Under the pieces are notes generated by a model. It was not told where the DNA came from. It saw only the letters and a program-made list of their open reading frames with translations, and ran no database searches. Below, piece by piece: positions 1-12,236 of a stretch of DNA of 64,000 bases (positions are counted from its first letter, which is position 1; each line of letters begins with the position of its first letter). The translations under genes were made by a program, and so were the position numbers. The stretch spans positions 91,652,001 to 91,716,000 of the forward strand of contig NC_069362.1 in NCBI RefSeq assembly GCF_021730395.1, given 5' to 3'. The DNA comes from Mercenaria mercenaria. Taxonomy: Eukaryota; Mollusca; Bivalvia; Venerida; Veneridae.

Positions 1-1057
1 CAATATTTAGTGCATATCTTATCTTCAAATGGTACCAGTTTTAATAACCCAGAGTATACAGTTGTGTGGACAAAGAAACATAAAAGTTCCAAAATTGCTT
101 CACCTGTCAAAAAATATATATAAATAAAAGGCTTAACTATATAACAATGAGTTATAGAGATTTTCAATCATGATTTCTAACAAAATCAGATAAGAATGCA
201 TTTCTTCACTATTGCTGTAAAAGCATGAAAGAATCGCAGTCACTTGTTTTTTTTTTTCATGTATTACATAAATACGGTTACAGTCATCGTTCCATCCAGA
301 ACATTCTTACACCAGCCAACTCCTTCTGACATGTGAACTTATGGACAACAATTACTGGCAAATTTGGATTGCTTTTAGTTTCCTTGTTCATTTTTTAATA
401 TTCATTCGTAATCACGTACATACTTTCTCCTTTTCTTATGTCTTATTTAAAAATTATATTTCCGTATATATGTTATGCGCATTTCAAAAATCGTGGGAAA
501 ACTTGCAATTCACTATTTATTTGGCTTTGTGGTTAATACCGGGTAATATTTAGAACATGTCGGTTTCCGTATGAGGTCTTAGATCAAACATTTTGTTTAA
601 CACCCGCGACTAAACCCATCGATAATCCATTGAGTCATAAACCAACAGTTGTAAAATTAAAATATGTTATCAAAATTTTAAATTCACATCTTACTAGGTG
701 GTAATGGTTGGAATATGTTAAAGCGATGATATATGACTGAAGTAGGAGGCATATATCAAATTGTGGAAAGATAAATCATATTTTGCGTACTGTAGATACC
801 AATAACGGAGCGTTGTTAGCTACTGGGTACGTGATAGTTGCGAATCTTTTGCTTTGTCATCCAGGATTTTATCTCTGTCATCGAAAAAAACAAAAAACAA
901 CTAGTGATTTTTTTTCAAGCATTCATTGACGGAAAAAATAGGTATTCTTAATCTGGAAACATATAGCGAAAATATTTAACCGACTTAGAATATTTCCGGA
1001 GTAATTTCTGCTTGTCAAGTATATATACGTCAGTGAGAGATATGTCTGTTTGCACAA
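1..1057. other. Intergenic DNA, nothing recognised
   Basis: AT-rich sequence with only short reading frames that resemble no family I know. There are a T-run near 245 and an A-run near 890. No splice-bounded open frame or repeat boundary was seen. Confidence 0.5.
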
Positions 1058-1374
1058 TAGGGAATCGATCCTACCGATTTTCATCCCTATACGGTAACAT
1101 GTGATACACCGAATCGAATTAAAAAAATGTGTACTTCCGGCACGTGCACAGAGCGTCTGACTTGGGTTTTTTGGAAGAACACGCCTTTTCCATGTGCCTA
1201 ATAAGCGTCCATAAAACTTGTCCGAACCGCAACGTCTTGCACATCAGTACAAATATGGGCAGTGTTGTTTTTATTCCAAAATATACCTTTAAATTGATAG
1301 GGAATCGATCCTGCGCGAAGCGACGAAAATCGGGATCGATCCCGCTACGGTAACATGCGATATACCGAATGAAA
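1058..1374 (+). repeat. Pair of diverged direct repeats
   Basis: A segment starting AGGGAATCGATCCT and ending near CGGTAACATG then ATACACCGAAT (1058-1120) recurs at 1299-1374 as AGGGAATCGATCCT then CTACGGTAACATG then ATATACCGAAT. The second copy carries extra bases that make a local palindrome of GGATCGATCC type. They could be the ends of an old element or a broken tandem array; family unknown. Confidence 0.55.
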
Positions 1375-2810
1375 TATTTACTATCGACTTGTTGTGTCCT
1401 TCGATCCGTGCCGTCATTATTTCAAATATTATGGGATGAGTTGAAGTCGGATTGATTTCCGATTGAGGCAGTGCCTTATTTCATATCATTCCCGAAATGA
1501 CTTAATACCAAAGGCGGTTCATAGTTTTGCTCATGTTGTCCAATCCGTCTGTCGTCCGGTTGACCCGTCCATAAATTATTTTGCTTCCGTTCATTAACAA
1601 GAGAAAATTTGGAAATACAATTGTGCTATAAGAATTTGTAGGATGGCTGTCTGTGGTGTTGTTTTATGCGTCAGAAGGTCAAGGTCACAGTGATGCCGAG
1701 ACTGAGAAATATTCCGAAATACAGCCGTCATACTTTATGGGATGACATGATGGCTTGTGGTCAGGATCCTGCTTCGGGAGTCGGTAAGTCCAAGGCAAAG
1801 GCCTCAGTATTTCGGAAACTGAAAATGGTTTCCATTCAATAGCGAAAGAACGTTTTGGTCTACGACTGTCAAACTCCGTAAGAATATTGTATATGGTCAA
1901 CAGAAGCCTACTTTTTCCTAGGGGTTAGTTTTTGAAAGGTTATGGTCAAAGTTACCTGGTACACTTTAATATTATATAAAATAAACGGGGTTATCCTTTC
2001 TTGGGCCTGAAAAAAAAACATAATGTCGTCAAATTTTATTTCAAAAGGCTTAGAGCAGACAAAAATATCTTATCTATAAAAGGATGAAAACGATATTTTC
2101 CCCGCAAAATCAAAGGAGAAATTAACTCAGACAGACAACAACTGTAATTCCATACACAGCAGTCAATCGACGTTGTCCAGGGCATCCGAACTGTTCCACG
2201 GATATGCTTGACATTTTATTCTCTAATTCCCATTTGTGACACTTTGATTTGTCACGTGAAAGCTGTGTTTGTTTATGTTAAGATGTTGCTTGAATTATCA
2301 TCAACTCAACAGAGTTATCTCCCAGTAAGGATTAAATGAAGAGACTCCCTAGATAAGAAGAAATTGTGGTGTCTTATTTAAATACAAATAAATGATTGGC
2401 AAATTGTTAACATTCCACAAGTTTTCGTTTCTATAAACATTGACACTATTTTCGTATACATAAGCATCACAAATTAGTTTGATTACAAGATATGCTAAAT
2501 AGGTATGTGTGTTGACAATTGTAATCACACAGGCTTTGTTAAAAAAAAATTATAAAGAAGTAAACAGAAAATCTTTCTCGATTCATATAAAGTTAATTCT
2601 TTTTACTGAATTACATTTTAAAAAGGTATTTTACTATATATCGCGCTTATTTTTTTATTAAAGAGTACAGTGTTTGAGTCATACATTATTTTCGTTAAAT
2701 TTCCTGTATCGGAGAATAGTGTGTTTTCTCATCAATTCGGCTGTTAAAATTCATATCAAAAATGACACTGTTAACTCTTGTAACAAGTACATATTCCATG
2801 AAAATAATCT
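1375..2810. other. Intergenic DNA, possibly with an eroded satellite-cored element
   Basis: No gene is seen. Around 1545-1700 there are scattered pieces (GTCCGGTTGACCCGTCC, then AAGGTCAAGGTCACAGTGA) of the kind found in the satellite-cored elements elsewhere in this window. No hairpin ends or tandem units survive, so this is only a suggestion of an eroded copy. Confidence 0.35.
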
Positions 2811-3010
2811 AAGTCAAGTCAAGTCAAGTCAAATAGTTTATTTTTGTCTCTTCATACGTATCGCATAATAAAACATTACAATATTACAATATTTTAAAAA
2901 TACGTATGCCTTTCTATACAGAAATATAAGAGACAATTTGATCTATACACATTTACATATTCTAAAACCTAATATTTAGTAAGATTTAGAGTGTACGTAT
3001 TTTTTGTCAA
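2811..3010 (-). repeat. (GACTT)n tail, probable antisense LINE 3' end
   Basis: Four to five copies of AAGTC (2811-2834) sit next to AT-rich sequence. Read on the - strand, the pentamer follows an AAATAAACTATTT context, which is how simple-repeat-tailed LINEs end. No coding sequence of the LINE is visible, so only a 5'-truncated tail is proposed. Confidence 0.35.
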
Positions 3011-3155
3011 GACCCCAACGGTATAGCAGTGATATTTATGTTTACATGTGATATTTCAGTAGTTGCAATCATTGAGTTAGAAATGTACGGACATAATTTT
3101 AAATCTGGACAATTTGGACGATTCTATTATTATCATCATTACAATTATTATATTT

Positions 3156-3569
3156 TACGGTGTTCTGTTGGATCATCCAGATTTTTATTTCTGAACCCAA
3201 TACCTCGAAATTCCAAATCACGAAACTACGATGATGAAAGTTAAAACCACGATGGTTAAAGTCAAAATAACGTTGAAGAAAGTCGAAACTACGATGTTAA
3301 AAGTCGAAACTACGATGATGAAAGTCGAAAGTCGAAAACACGATGATGAAAACACGAAACTACGATGGTGAAAACGCGAAATTATATCGCGTTTTCATCA
3401 TTATGGTGTCCTGAGTTCAACTTTCACCATCGAAATTTCGAGTTTTCACCATCGTGATTTTGACTTTCACCATCGTGTTTTCGAATTTCATCATTGTTGT
3501 TTTGGACTTCGACTTTCGAGATATGGGGTTCAGAAATAAAAATATCGATGGTCCGAACAGAACACCGTA
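3156..3569. mobile_element. Foldback (long palindromic) element of 414 bp
   Basis: The outer arms are near-perfect inverted copies: TACGGTGTTCTG at 3156 against CAGAACACCGTA ending at 3569, continuing inward through about 60 bp (TTTTTATTTCTGAACCC against GGGTTCAGAAATAAAAA). Between them, short units of the type CGAAACTACGATGATGAAAGT on the left are answered on the right by their complements (TTTCACCATCGTG and similar), with the turn near 3383. The whole segment could fold into one long hairpin. It is non-coding. Foldback elements and palindromic MITEs have this form; no target-site duplication was identified. Confidence 0.75.
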
Positions 3570-3620
3570 ATATTTGCAACAGGACTGTTATTATTTTTCA
3601 TGTTACTTTATCAGTTTTTG

Positions 3621-4656
3621 TCGAGCCCGCTTGCAAAAGCGAAGACATAGTTGTCCAAATGGATGTTCGGTGTATGTGCGTGCGTCCGTCCGTGCGTGCG
3701 TCCGTCCGTGCGTGCGTCCGTCCGGATTTGTTTGTCCGGACCATAACTTTGAAATGCATGGAGTAATCTTGTTTATATTTGGCATGAATGTTAATCTCAG
3801 TGAGACGGAGTGTCACGCGCAAACCCCAGGTTCCTATCTCAAAGGTCAAGGTCACACAGGTCAAAGGTCAAATTAAAAAATGACTTTTTCCGGAGCATTT
3901 CTTCTTCATGCATGGAGGGATTTTGATGTAACTTGGCATAATTGTTCACGATTATGAGATGGAGTGTCATGCGCAAGAACCAAGTCCCTAGATCTAAGGT
4001 CAAGGTCACACTTAGAGGTCAAAGGATACAAGAATTACAACTTTGTCCGGAGCATTTCTTGTTCATGCATGGGGGGATTTTGATGTAACTTGGCACAAAT
4101 GTTCACCACCATAAGACGGAGTGTCATGCGCAAGAACCAGGTCCCTAGGTCTAAGGTCAAGGTCACACTTAGAGGTCAAAAGTCAGATACAAGAATGACT
4201 TTGTCTGGAGCATTTCTTTTTGATGCATAAAGGGATTTTGATGTAACTTGGCACAATTGTTCATCATCATGAGACGGAGTGTCATGCGCAAGATTCTAGA
4301 ATTACTTCCCTTTGTTGTTACTATAGATAGCTTATATTCGTAACTTTTTTATTACTGGTCGTAGCGAAAACTTAAGACCACTTTTCTGTAGTACAATGTG
4401 CATGTTACATCCAATTTTCAGGTGTATTTTGACCTATCTCTACTGGTGAGGATTTTTGTGTGGACTTAGAATTTTTTAATTTTTTCTTAAGATTTACGTC
4501 CCTTTGTTGTTACTTTAAATAACTTATATTGTAACTTTTTGCAATCTCCTTTTTATTTGGCATAAATGTTTGCCTCAATGAGACAAGGAGTGTCGTGTGC
4601 AACTCCCAATCCTTTTGACAGCTGGCAGGCTCGACATGTTGCCCGTGGGCATCTAG
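3621..4656 (+). mobile_element. Satellite-cored HINE-like element, family 1
   Basis: It starts TCGAGCCCGC followed by a small hairpin (CGCTT...AAGCG), then a GTCCGTCCGTGCG-rich stretch near 3686-3725. A core of units of about 158 bp follows; GAGCATTTCTTCTTCATGC-like segments recur near 3891, 4051 and 4207, each with AAGGTCAAGGTCACAC. The 3' end carries the inverted subterminal repeat GGCTCGAC, a hairpin TGCCC-GT-GGGCA and the terminal TCTAG. A 5' TC and a 3' hairpin followed by CTAG fit the Helitron CTRR rule. It is non-autonomous, with no reading frame of note. Confidence 0.6.
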
Positions 4657-5410
4657 TTATTCCAGTGTATTTGAAAGGTATTTCGTTGATGACTTTGCTT
4701 TATATCTTACCCATTATATAGCATCTCATTGTTGATCGTACTGTCATATTTATGAGTAAATGCCCATGTGTTGATTATTGTAAAGAGTGACGATCAGCGG
4801 CAAACAAAACCTAACCTATAGGTTATGGAAGCACTCCTCCTATGCTAAGTAGTTTTCTCGTCAACACGAAGTGGACATACGCATATATTCGGAACTTTCA
4901 TGTCCCAATATATTGGAATTCTAGCCCCCTTCTCGAACTTTGAAATATTAAAACTACATTAAAACTTTATGTACTCAACTCCTCCTACAGTTTCCATCCA
5001 ACTGGAATGAGACTTGGTATACATCATTAACATGAAGTGGACCTGCGCATGTTATCGTGATTTCTGTGTCTGCTTTTTTTCTGGAGTTACGGCCGTATTG
5101 TGGACCTATTTATCATTCGTTCGAGCATTTTTGGGGACAAGTGTCATACAATATTAACACCATTCTTGTTAAATTAACACAGCACCGAGATAAATAGAAA
5201 CTTGTTTCCTGTATATATTCTTTTGATGTATCTTTCTCCCTTATTCGATCAATTGAACAAATCTACGAGGCGAGTGCTTTAACTTTTAACCACCCCCACC
5301 CTCGTACACACGTACATACGCATGCACAGTGTGGTCACGGTATCTTCATGTAAACATTGCCATACACATCCAAATATACATGCACTATTTAAGATGAGTG
5401 TTAAATAAGT
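4657..5410. other. Intergenic DNA, no gene seen
   Basis: No long frame or known repeat end. Parts (4680-5180) have the AT-rich, low-complexity look of old repeat debris. Confidence 0.45.
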
Positions 5411-5431
5411 AACTGTCCTCAACACACGTGT
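5411..5431 (+). repeat. Left fragment of a split satellite and left target-site duplication
   Basis: The bases AACTGTCCTCAACACACGTGT end with TCAACACACGTGT (5419-5431), which recurs at 13333-13345 on the other side of the LINE. It also belongs to the small tandem array that resumes at 13333, so the LINE landed inside that array. Confidence 0.85.
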
Positions 5432-6193
5432 GCCCCTTGCCGGCGGGGGGATAGAAAATGCTGGCTGTATCTCCATGCAGAGGGGTACGACTCCCCCGAA
5501 AATGGAGCCACCTGTTTGCCGTGGGTGGCGGCCCGTAAGCCGGAGAGGAGGGTCCTGGATGTTGAGGTGCCCCATGGCATCCCGGGGAGATGATGCGTAC
5601 TTGTTTGCATGTGCGCATCTTCTCCCCGGGATGTGGATGCCAATACACATCTTTGGCCTCTAATTCGGTGTAGACGTTCTGGCGGTCGTATTGGCCCGAT
5701 ACGATCAATCGGCTAGTCATGCCAAGCCCTAGGAAATCTCACCTTTACGTTTACATTTTCTATTGCTTATTTCAAACTGCATCTTTATGTGATAATTTTT
5801 ATATTTTCACAAACACAACTTTGGAGCAAAATACCTCACACAAAACCTGTCTTTACTCTGCTGTATTGTCACATTTTACTGCGCTCAATAAACTTCATCT
5901 TACGTTCACACAAATGTATTTAACAATATATTTTCATATGTACTTCAATCTATGTTTCCTAGAAGGCGGTGGCTTAGAGCCAATCGGTTGGGTAGAGTAA
6001 CAATCCCTTGAATCCCATGTTTGCTTTTCTGCATTACAGCTGGTGATATGAACAAGATTGAAAAATACCTGGCCGAGTATATCACTACAGTATCCCTAAC
6101 ATGTATTAGCTGGATATCCGCTCTGTTTTCATGTTCCCTTGTTGGACTCCGCGGCGGGTGGGGGCTGCGAGTGACGAATTTTAAACATTTAAT
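5432..6193 (+). other. LINE 5' UTR, GC-rich at its start
   Basis: This 760-bp stretch between the target-site duplication and ORF1 begins GCCCCTTGCCGGCGGGG and is clearly richer in G+C than its flanks up to about 5720. Open frames occur on both strands here, but none resembles a known domain. Being the LINE leader, it is the place where an internal RNA polymerase II promoter would be expected; none is identifiable by eye. Confidence 0.55.
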
Positions 6194-7526
6194 ATGGAAA
6201 ACCAAAATAAAAAACGACCGCATACCGAAACAGATTCTGACGGCACGGTAGGTGAGAATTCTCACCGACCATACACGTCCAACATGGCATTTCCACGATT
6301 TCTTTTAATCCAGTCAACAGACGAAACATTCAAAATGTCAAGCCTCTCGCCATTTATAATTGAAAAAAACATCGAAGGTATTGCTGGTGTACCGAAATCA
6401 GTCAAAAAACTGCGAACTGGTGATCTGCTTGTTGAAGCTGAGAAAGCCTCACATTCACGAAATTTACTTTCCTTAACTTCATTTTACAACCGGCCATGTA
6501 AGTGCATTGCACACCGTACTTTGAACACCTCAAGGGGGGTCATTCGTTGTCCTGACCTTGCAGGGGTTTCGGAGACGGAGATTGTGCAAGGCCTTTCAGA
6601 TCAACATGTCACTGCTGCTAGACGTATAAAAATTAGGGAAAGAAATTCACACAAGTACTATTATTCTTACATTTGGCACTCCGTTTCTTCCTTCAGTCGT
6701 AAAAGTTGGATACCTCATTACAAAAGTTACAACATATATTCCTAATCCTCTTCAATGCTATTATTGCTTTAAGTCTGGGCACAATGAGAAAAACTGCAAA
6801 GGCGATTACACTTGCCCAAAAGGCGGACAGGATGGATATTCTCATGACCATGACACTTGTAGTCGTCCATTGCGTTGTGTGAACTGCAACGAGCCACATT
6901 CAGCCAAGTCTCGTGATTGCAAGAAATGGAAAATCGAAAAGGAGGTTCTTCATGTCAAATTCACACAAGGCATTGGATTTCCAGAAGCAAGACAAATTGC
7001 CAATGCCAAATTTACATCTCCAACACTCGCACAAACTTATTCATCAATAACTAAATCTGTCTCTAGCAAATCAACACAGTGCATTGATGCCTTCACTCAA
7101 ACAGATTCAGTGACTGCTCAACAAAATCCAACTCAAACTTCTGTACCAAATGAAAAGCCTAAAGTACCAGCAAAACCTTCAGAGGCATCTCAACTTCAAA
7201 AGGCAGCTGCTAAACCAACACTGCCACCAGCTATACAAAATGTTCCTAAGTATTCAGGTACGCCGTCGTCACGACAAAACGTTTCATCAAACACTAATCA
7301 ACGTGGGGTGAGTCAAACACCCAAACAAAAAATTGACTTGAGAACTGATGGGTTTGGAAAAGGATCAAATGATCCCATACAAACCCATAACCGGTTCCCT
7401 CTTGATATGAACCGGTTGACGGGGGAAGATGATAACGATCCGCCATCATCTGCTCCGTCCAGTGTAACTAGCACAAAGGAGGGGAAGATCAAAAGGTTCC
7501 CACCTCCTGAGTCAATGCAACACTAA
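6194..7526 (+). pseudogene. LINE ORF1: Gag-like nucleic-acid-binding protein, frameshifted
   Basis: The ATG at 6194 opens a frame starting MENQNKKRPHTETDSDG. It keeps its family-like sequence to about 6645 and then drifts; the continuation lies in another frame from about 6700 to the stop at 7526. The second part has a zinc knuckle CYYCFKSGHNEKNC (about 6757-6800), a degenerate middle one, and CVNCNEPHSAKSRDC, followed by a low-complexity Ser/Thr/Pro/Gln tail. Such proteins coat LINE RNA to form the ribonucleoprotein. The break is a frameshift between about 6645 and 6745. ORF1 ends 43 bp before the ORF2 ATG. Confidence 0.75.
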
Positions 7527-7569
7527 TACTTTAAATTTTCAGTCGTTCAATTTTTGTTTACTATTGTAA

Positions 7570-8509
7570 ATGGAAAGTAAAATTATCCAGTGGAATTGTC
7601 GCGGACTTAAAGCAAATTATAATGAAATTCTCCTTCTCTTATCAAAATATAATCCTTCGCTTATGTGCCTTAGTGAAATGTTTTTAAAGGAAACGGACAA
7701 AATAGCTTTCAAAAATTATTCCGTGTATAACTTCATAAATACTAACACTGATAGAGCTTCTGGTGGTATATCTATTATTATTAATAATGCATGTCCGCAC
7801 AGGCAAATTGTTCTAAATACAAGTATTCAGTCAGTTGCAATTAATGTTACATTGCATCGACCAATTACTGTCTGTTCGATTTATATACCTATTAAACTTA
7901 AACTAAATCTTGAAGAGCTTGATGATCTTATAAAACAATTACCACAACCATTTTTGCTTCTGGGAGATTTTAATGGTCATCATGAATTTTGGGGCTGTTC
8001 TGACAGCAACAGAAGAGGACAAATTATTGAAACTTTTATTGAAAGAAATGCCCTCTGTTTACTAAATGATCAATCCAAAACTTATCTTCATCCTGCAACA
8101 GGTAACTTTTCTTCGCTTGATTTGACAATTTGTAATCCGAGCATCTTTCTTGATTTTGAATGGAAAGTACTGGATGACTTGCATAGTAGTGACCATTTTC
8201 CAATTATTATTTCAAATACTTCTAATCTGCCATCAGACCACCCTTCGTATTTCAAATTTAATAAAGCTGACTGGAAGAAATTTGAAACGCTATGTAAAAA
8301 TGATTTGACTTTGGAGAATTTTACTAACTTTTATGATCCTATTGATCGGTTTCCAGTTCTTCTGTCCGATATTGCTGACAAATCCATTCCTAAAACTTCA
8401 AGAAATGGTAAACATAAAAATAAGCCTTGGTATAATGATGATTGTAAGACCGCTGTTCGAAAACGTAGAGCAGCCATTAAAAAATTCAATACAGTGAAAT
8501 ACCGCTCGC
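7570..8509 (+). pseudogene. LINE ORF2 N-terminal part: AP-like endonuclease
   Basis: The ATG at 7570 begins MESKIIQWNCRGLKANYN, the classic first block of apurinic/apyrimidinic-type LINE endonucleases (Asn in WNCRG). A glutamate block (CLSE), LLGDFNGHHEFWG with the catalytic Asp/Asn, and the final SDHFPIII follow, so all catalytic blocks look intact. The enzyme nicks target DNA to prime reverse transcription. The frame is cut off by the inserted DNA near 8510; the next recognisable ORF2 sequence starts at about 10540, and roughly 35-40 residues of linker seem to be missing. Confidence 0.85.
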
Positions 8510-10535
8510 TCAAGCACCGATGACTCGAGCACCTGGGCTCGCTCGAGCAATTCATGTGGTCCCGGCCGATTTCCTTCGATCGCTCGAGCATGACACCTGG
8601 TCCCTGTGTATTAATTTACTCTTTATTGCTTCTGGAAAACTCGAGCAGAGGTGTCAAAATTGTTCACACCTTCGGCGGTCAGAATGTATCGGTTAATTAA
8701 AAATTTTCACACGCCGTGAGAATTGCTTGGTCTATCTTAAATGTGTGTTTGTCGGTATATTTGATCTGATAATGAGATTTATTACTGATAAAAGGATGAT
8801 GAAAAGTTTTATTGATCAGATATCGAACAATTACTGATTACTTAAAACATCTTTTCTGCGGGATTCAGAAAATAGTTATGAGATCTTAGTATTTTAATCA
8901 GCAGTTGTTTGCATGCAAATGAAGGAAATAATATAGCATTTTCATAAAATTGAGACGATAATTTTGCTATGCACTTGTTGATGAATAAGGTTATTTTGGA
9001 CAAGGTTATTACTAGGAAAAGAAAGTAAGATCTCCTTTTTATTATACCACTATATGTTGCGCAATAACAATGTAAATTTTAAATGGGTCTCAAAAATCAA
9101 GGAAATTCTTAATTCTGTAGGACGGCCAGATCTGTGGCTAAACCAGCACGTTGCCGTTAAAAAAAGCACACACAAATTAATAAAACAAACGTTAATCGAC
9201 CAGTTCAAGCAAAACTGGCATGGTCAAATGCAGCTTTCAAACAAAGGACTTTTTTATAACAGCTTTAAATATAACTTAGAATACGAAAAATACTTTAATA
9301 TCCTTTCAACAACAGACTACAAAACGTTCTTCAAATTCCGTACTAGTAATCATAGACTACCAGTAGAAACTGGTCGCTACGACGGAACACCTTACCAAGA
9401 ACGTATCTGCACGCTATGCAATAACGATTGTATCGGTAATGAACAGCATTATTTATTTAGTGCGATTATTTCAGTAGTAAGAGAAATATTTACTTAAAAA
9501 ACTGTAATATCACCGATAATGATCACTCTTTGCGAGCATTTATGCAGACCGTCGACTCGATGAATCTAAATTAGCTGACTTTTGTAAATTAATAAGAGTA
9601 ATATTAGCGAAGTTTTAAGAAGTACCACCCGATCATACAAAACTCAGAAAGTAGACGCTAGTATTTATAGAAAGAACATTGCCTACCTTAAGAAGTTAAT
9701 CCAGTTGTTGACATTCTCAGCACTACTTTTACCTGTTTTAACTCTGCAGTCTAAATATAGCAACGTAAAAATCACTTTTTCTGTTTTTTGCGTGCATATG
9801 TAAATGTGCCCTCATTCACAGACCTAATTACAATTGTCATTCGTCTACTCCGCGCAAGAAATAGTTACCCATATTATAGTAAAATAACTTTGCTTATTAG
9901 TGCATTGTATACATGTGTTTATAATTAAATATGTGTGTTAATGAATCAGAAATGATCAGATATAATCTTGAATAGAAAAATTACAAGTAATTTGCACTTA
10001 TGTAAATGAGTTATGAGATACAATTCTATGAGTTCCCCCTTGACACTTATGTATACTGCTAATTTAATAGTTCATATTTTATATTCTGTTGACTGCTACC
10101 GGAACAAACAATACATTGTTAAAAAAACAAAACAAACATATTGCATATCCTCATGTTGTATATCATATACCTTGGGTGAATAAAGTATCTGTCTGTCTGT
10201 CTGAATAAAAAAAGTCTTAGTCGTTTCTTCACATGTGTCATTTACAAATTACATATTGAAACGTCTATCATAGATAACGCTTGTAATACGTTTTTAGAAA
10301 ATGTCACATATATAGTAGTCGCAACTTGACCGCGATGGTTGATCTTGGAAATCAAGGGTGCTTAGGTTAGCTGTGTATATTTATATGGAATTAGTTTGTA
10401 TACAGCGCAGTATCAAAGTATATATACTTACATTTAATCAGTTAAAATCTCCCAATACACTAATTTATATTTACACAAATTTATATTTCCTTTCTCTTGT
10501 GCAGCTCGTGTTTTAAGTACACTCCTTTTCAATAA
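8510..10535 (+). mobile_element. DNA inserted into the LINE
   Basis: ORF2 similarity stops near 8510 and resumes near 10540. The start of the insert is rich in CTCGAGC/GCTCGAG motifs (8506-8660). The middle carries the 3' end of another LINE (9054-10203), and the last 330 bp are AT-rich and unrecognised. No clean target-site duplication was found at the edges, so this may be more than one event, with loss of LINE sequence at the junction. Confidence 0.6.
9054..10203 (+). mobile_element. 5'-truncated second LINE (C-terminus, 3' UTR and tail)
   Basis: The frame 9054-9497 includes FKFRTSNHRLPVETGRY and ICTLCNNDCIGNEQHYLF, a Cys/His block typical of the C-terminal tail of many LINE ORF2 proteins. 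It runs into a damaged end, and about 700 bp of 3' UTR follows. The element closes with GAATAAAGTATCTGTCTG and a short (CTGT)n tail near 10180-10203. Only the 3' end was copied, the usual result of incomplete reverse transcription. Clade not certain; CR1/L2-like or RTE-like are possible. Confidence 0.65.
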
Positions 10536-10541
10536 TAGGTT

Positions 10542-12236
10542 GTGCCTCATTCTAGGTCATCGGTTAAAAAAGTCTGGGAAATGATTCGCAAAATAAGTGG
10601 AAAAGGAAAAACTTCAAATGTTTCCCATCTTACAAAATCAGACCAGTCTATTGCATCTAGCAAGGAGGACATTGCCAATACACTTGGTGAAACTTTTTCA
10701 AAAACCTCTTCCTCAAACAATTATGATAAAAGATTTCAAAACATAAAATCAACTAAAGAAAGTAAACCTTTAAATTTTGTTTCAAATAATGATGAAGATT
10801 ATAATAAACCTTTTTCACTCACAGAATTGCTTGACTCTTTAGACAAATGTCACGATACTGCAGCTGGCCCAGACCAAATTCATTATCAACTTTTAAAACA
10901 TTTACCACAAGAATCATTAGACATCCTACTTGAAATTTATATAATATTACATGGAAAACTGGCATTTTTTCCAGATTCCTGGAGAGAAGCTATAGTTATT
11001 CCAATACCAAAACCTGGGAAAGATAACACTAACCCCAGTAATTATAGACCGATTGCCCTTACGAGTTGTTTATGTAAAACTCTAGAACGTTTGATCAATT
11101 CTAGACTAGTTTGGTATCTTTAATCTCAAGGCCTAATTACAAACTTTCAAAGCGGTTCTCGCAAGCAGCGCAGCACAACTGATCATCTTGTTCGACTGGA
11201 AAACTTTATTCGTGATGCATTTGTTAAAAAAGAGCATTTAGTGTCTGTCTTTTTCGATTTAGAAAAAGCCTATGACACTACATGGAAATATGGTATTATG
11301 AATGATATTAACGACTTAGGTTTAAAAGGTCGTCTTCCAACATTCATATCGCAATTTTTATCAGATCGCAATTTTAAAGTACGTGTTGGTTCTACCCTTT
11401 CTGACTCTTTTGAGCAAGAACAGGGAGTTCCAAAAGGTTCTTTTTTATCTGTCACACTTTTTAGCATCAAAATTAATAATATTGTGGAATGTTTGTCACC
11501 AGGGACAAATTGTTCATTATATGTTGATGATTTTCTAATATGTTATCGTTCAAAAAATATGCGTACGATTGAACGCCAGTTACAGCAGTGTTTGAATAAA
11601 GTTCAAACTTGGGCCATGGAAAATGGTTTTAAATTTTCCCAGTCAAAAACTCAGTGTGTCCACTTTTGTCAATTACGGAAACAACATTGTGACCCTGAGC
11701 TTTTTCTAAATGGTACAAAAATACCCGTTGTTGACGAAGCAAAATTTCTTGGTGTTATTTTTGATAAAAAGCTTTCTTTTATACCACACATAAAATACCT
11801 GAAAGCCAAATGTTTGAAATCGTTGAATCTTTTAAAGGTAATTTCAAATACTGATTGGGGAGCAGATTGCAAGGTTTTGTTGAGACTGTATAGAGCTTTG
11901 ATTAGATCCAAGCTAGATTACGGTTGTGTTGTTTATGGTTCAGCCAGAAAATCGTATTTACAGATGTTGGATACTATTCATAATCAAGGTCTTCGTATTG
12001 CTCTTGGCGCATTTAGAACATCGCCTGTTGAAAGCTTGTATGTTGAAGCAAACGAACCCTCCCTTTACACGAGACGTGAAAAACTGTCATTGCAATATGC
12101 TCTGAGGGTAGCTGCCAACAAATCCAACCCTGCTCATAAAATCATATTTAAACCCAAATACAAATGTACCACGATTCGTATGACAGAAAACCAAAACAAA
12201 TTAAACCTTTTGGATTTCGCATTGATAATTTTATGA
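10542..12236 (+). pseudogene. LINE ORF2 middle part: reverse transcriptase
   Basis: After the insertion, ORF2 resumes with a block containing VKKVWEMIRKISGKGK. Reverse transcriptase motifs follow: AAGPDQIHYQLLK, SNYRPIALTS, SVFFDLEKAYDTTW, EQGVPKGSFLSVTLF and the catalytic YVDDF. One in-frame stop (TAA, 11121-11123) separates the RPIALTS block from the FDLEKAYD block; the frame is otherwise the same. A frameshift near 12160-12236 moves the RNase H part to another frame. Enzyme role: target-primed copying of the LINE RNA. Confidence 0.85.

Noticed and set aside
3598-3876. Overlapping open frames on both strands (88-100 codons)
   Set aside because: They run through GTCCGTCC-type simple repeats and satellite core of a non-coding element; composition is repeat-driven.
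5279-5720. Several overlapping frames of 74-123 codons in the GC-rich segment
   Set aside because: Most of the segment is the 5' UTR of the Nimb-type LINE and the rest is its left flank; high G+C lowers stop frequency, and no domain is recognisable.
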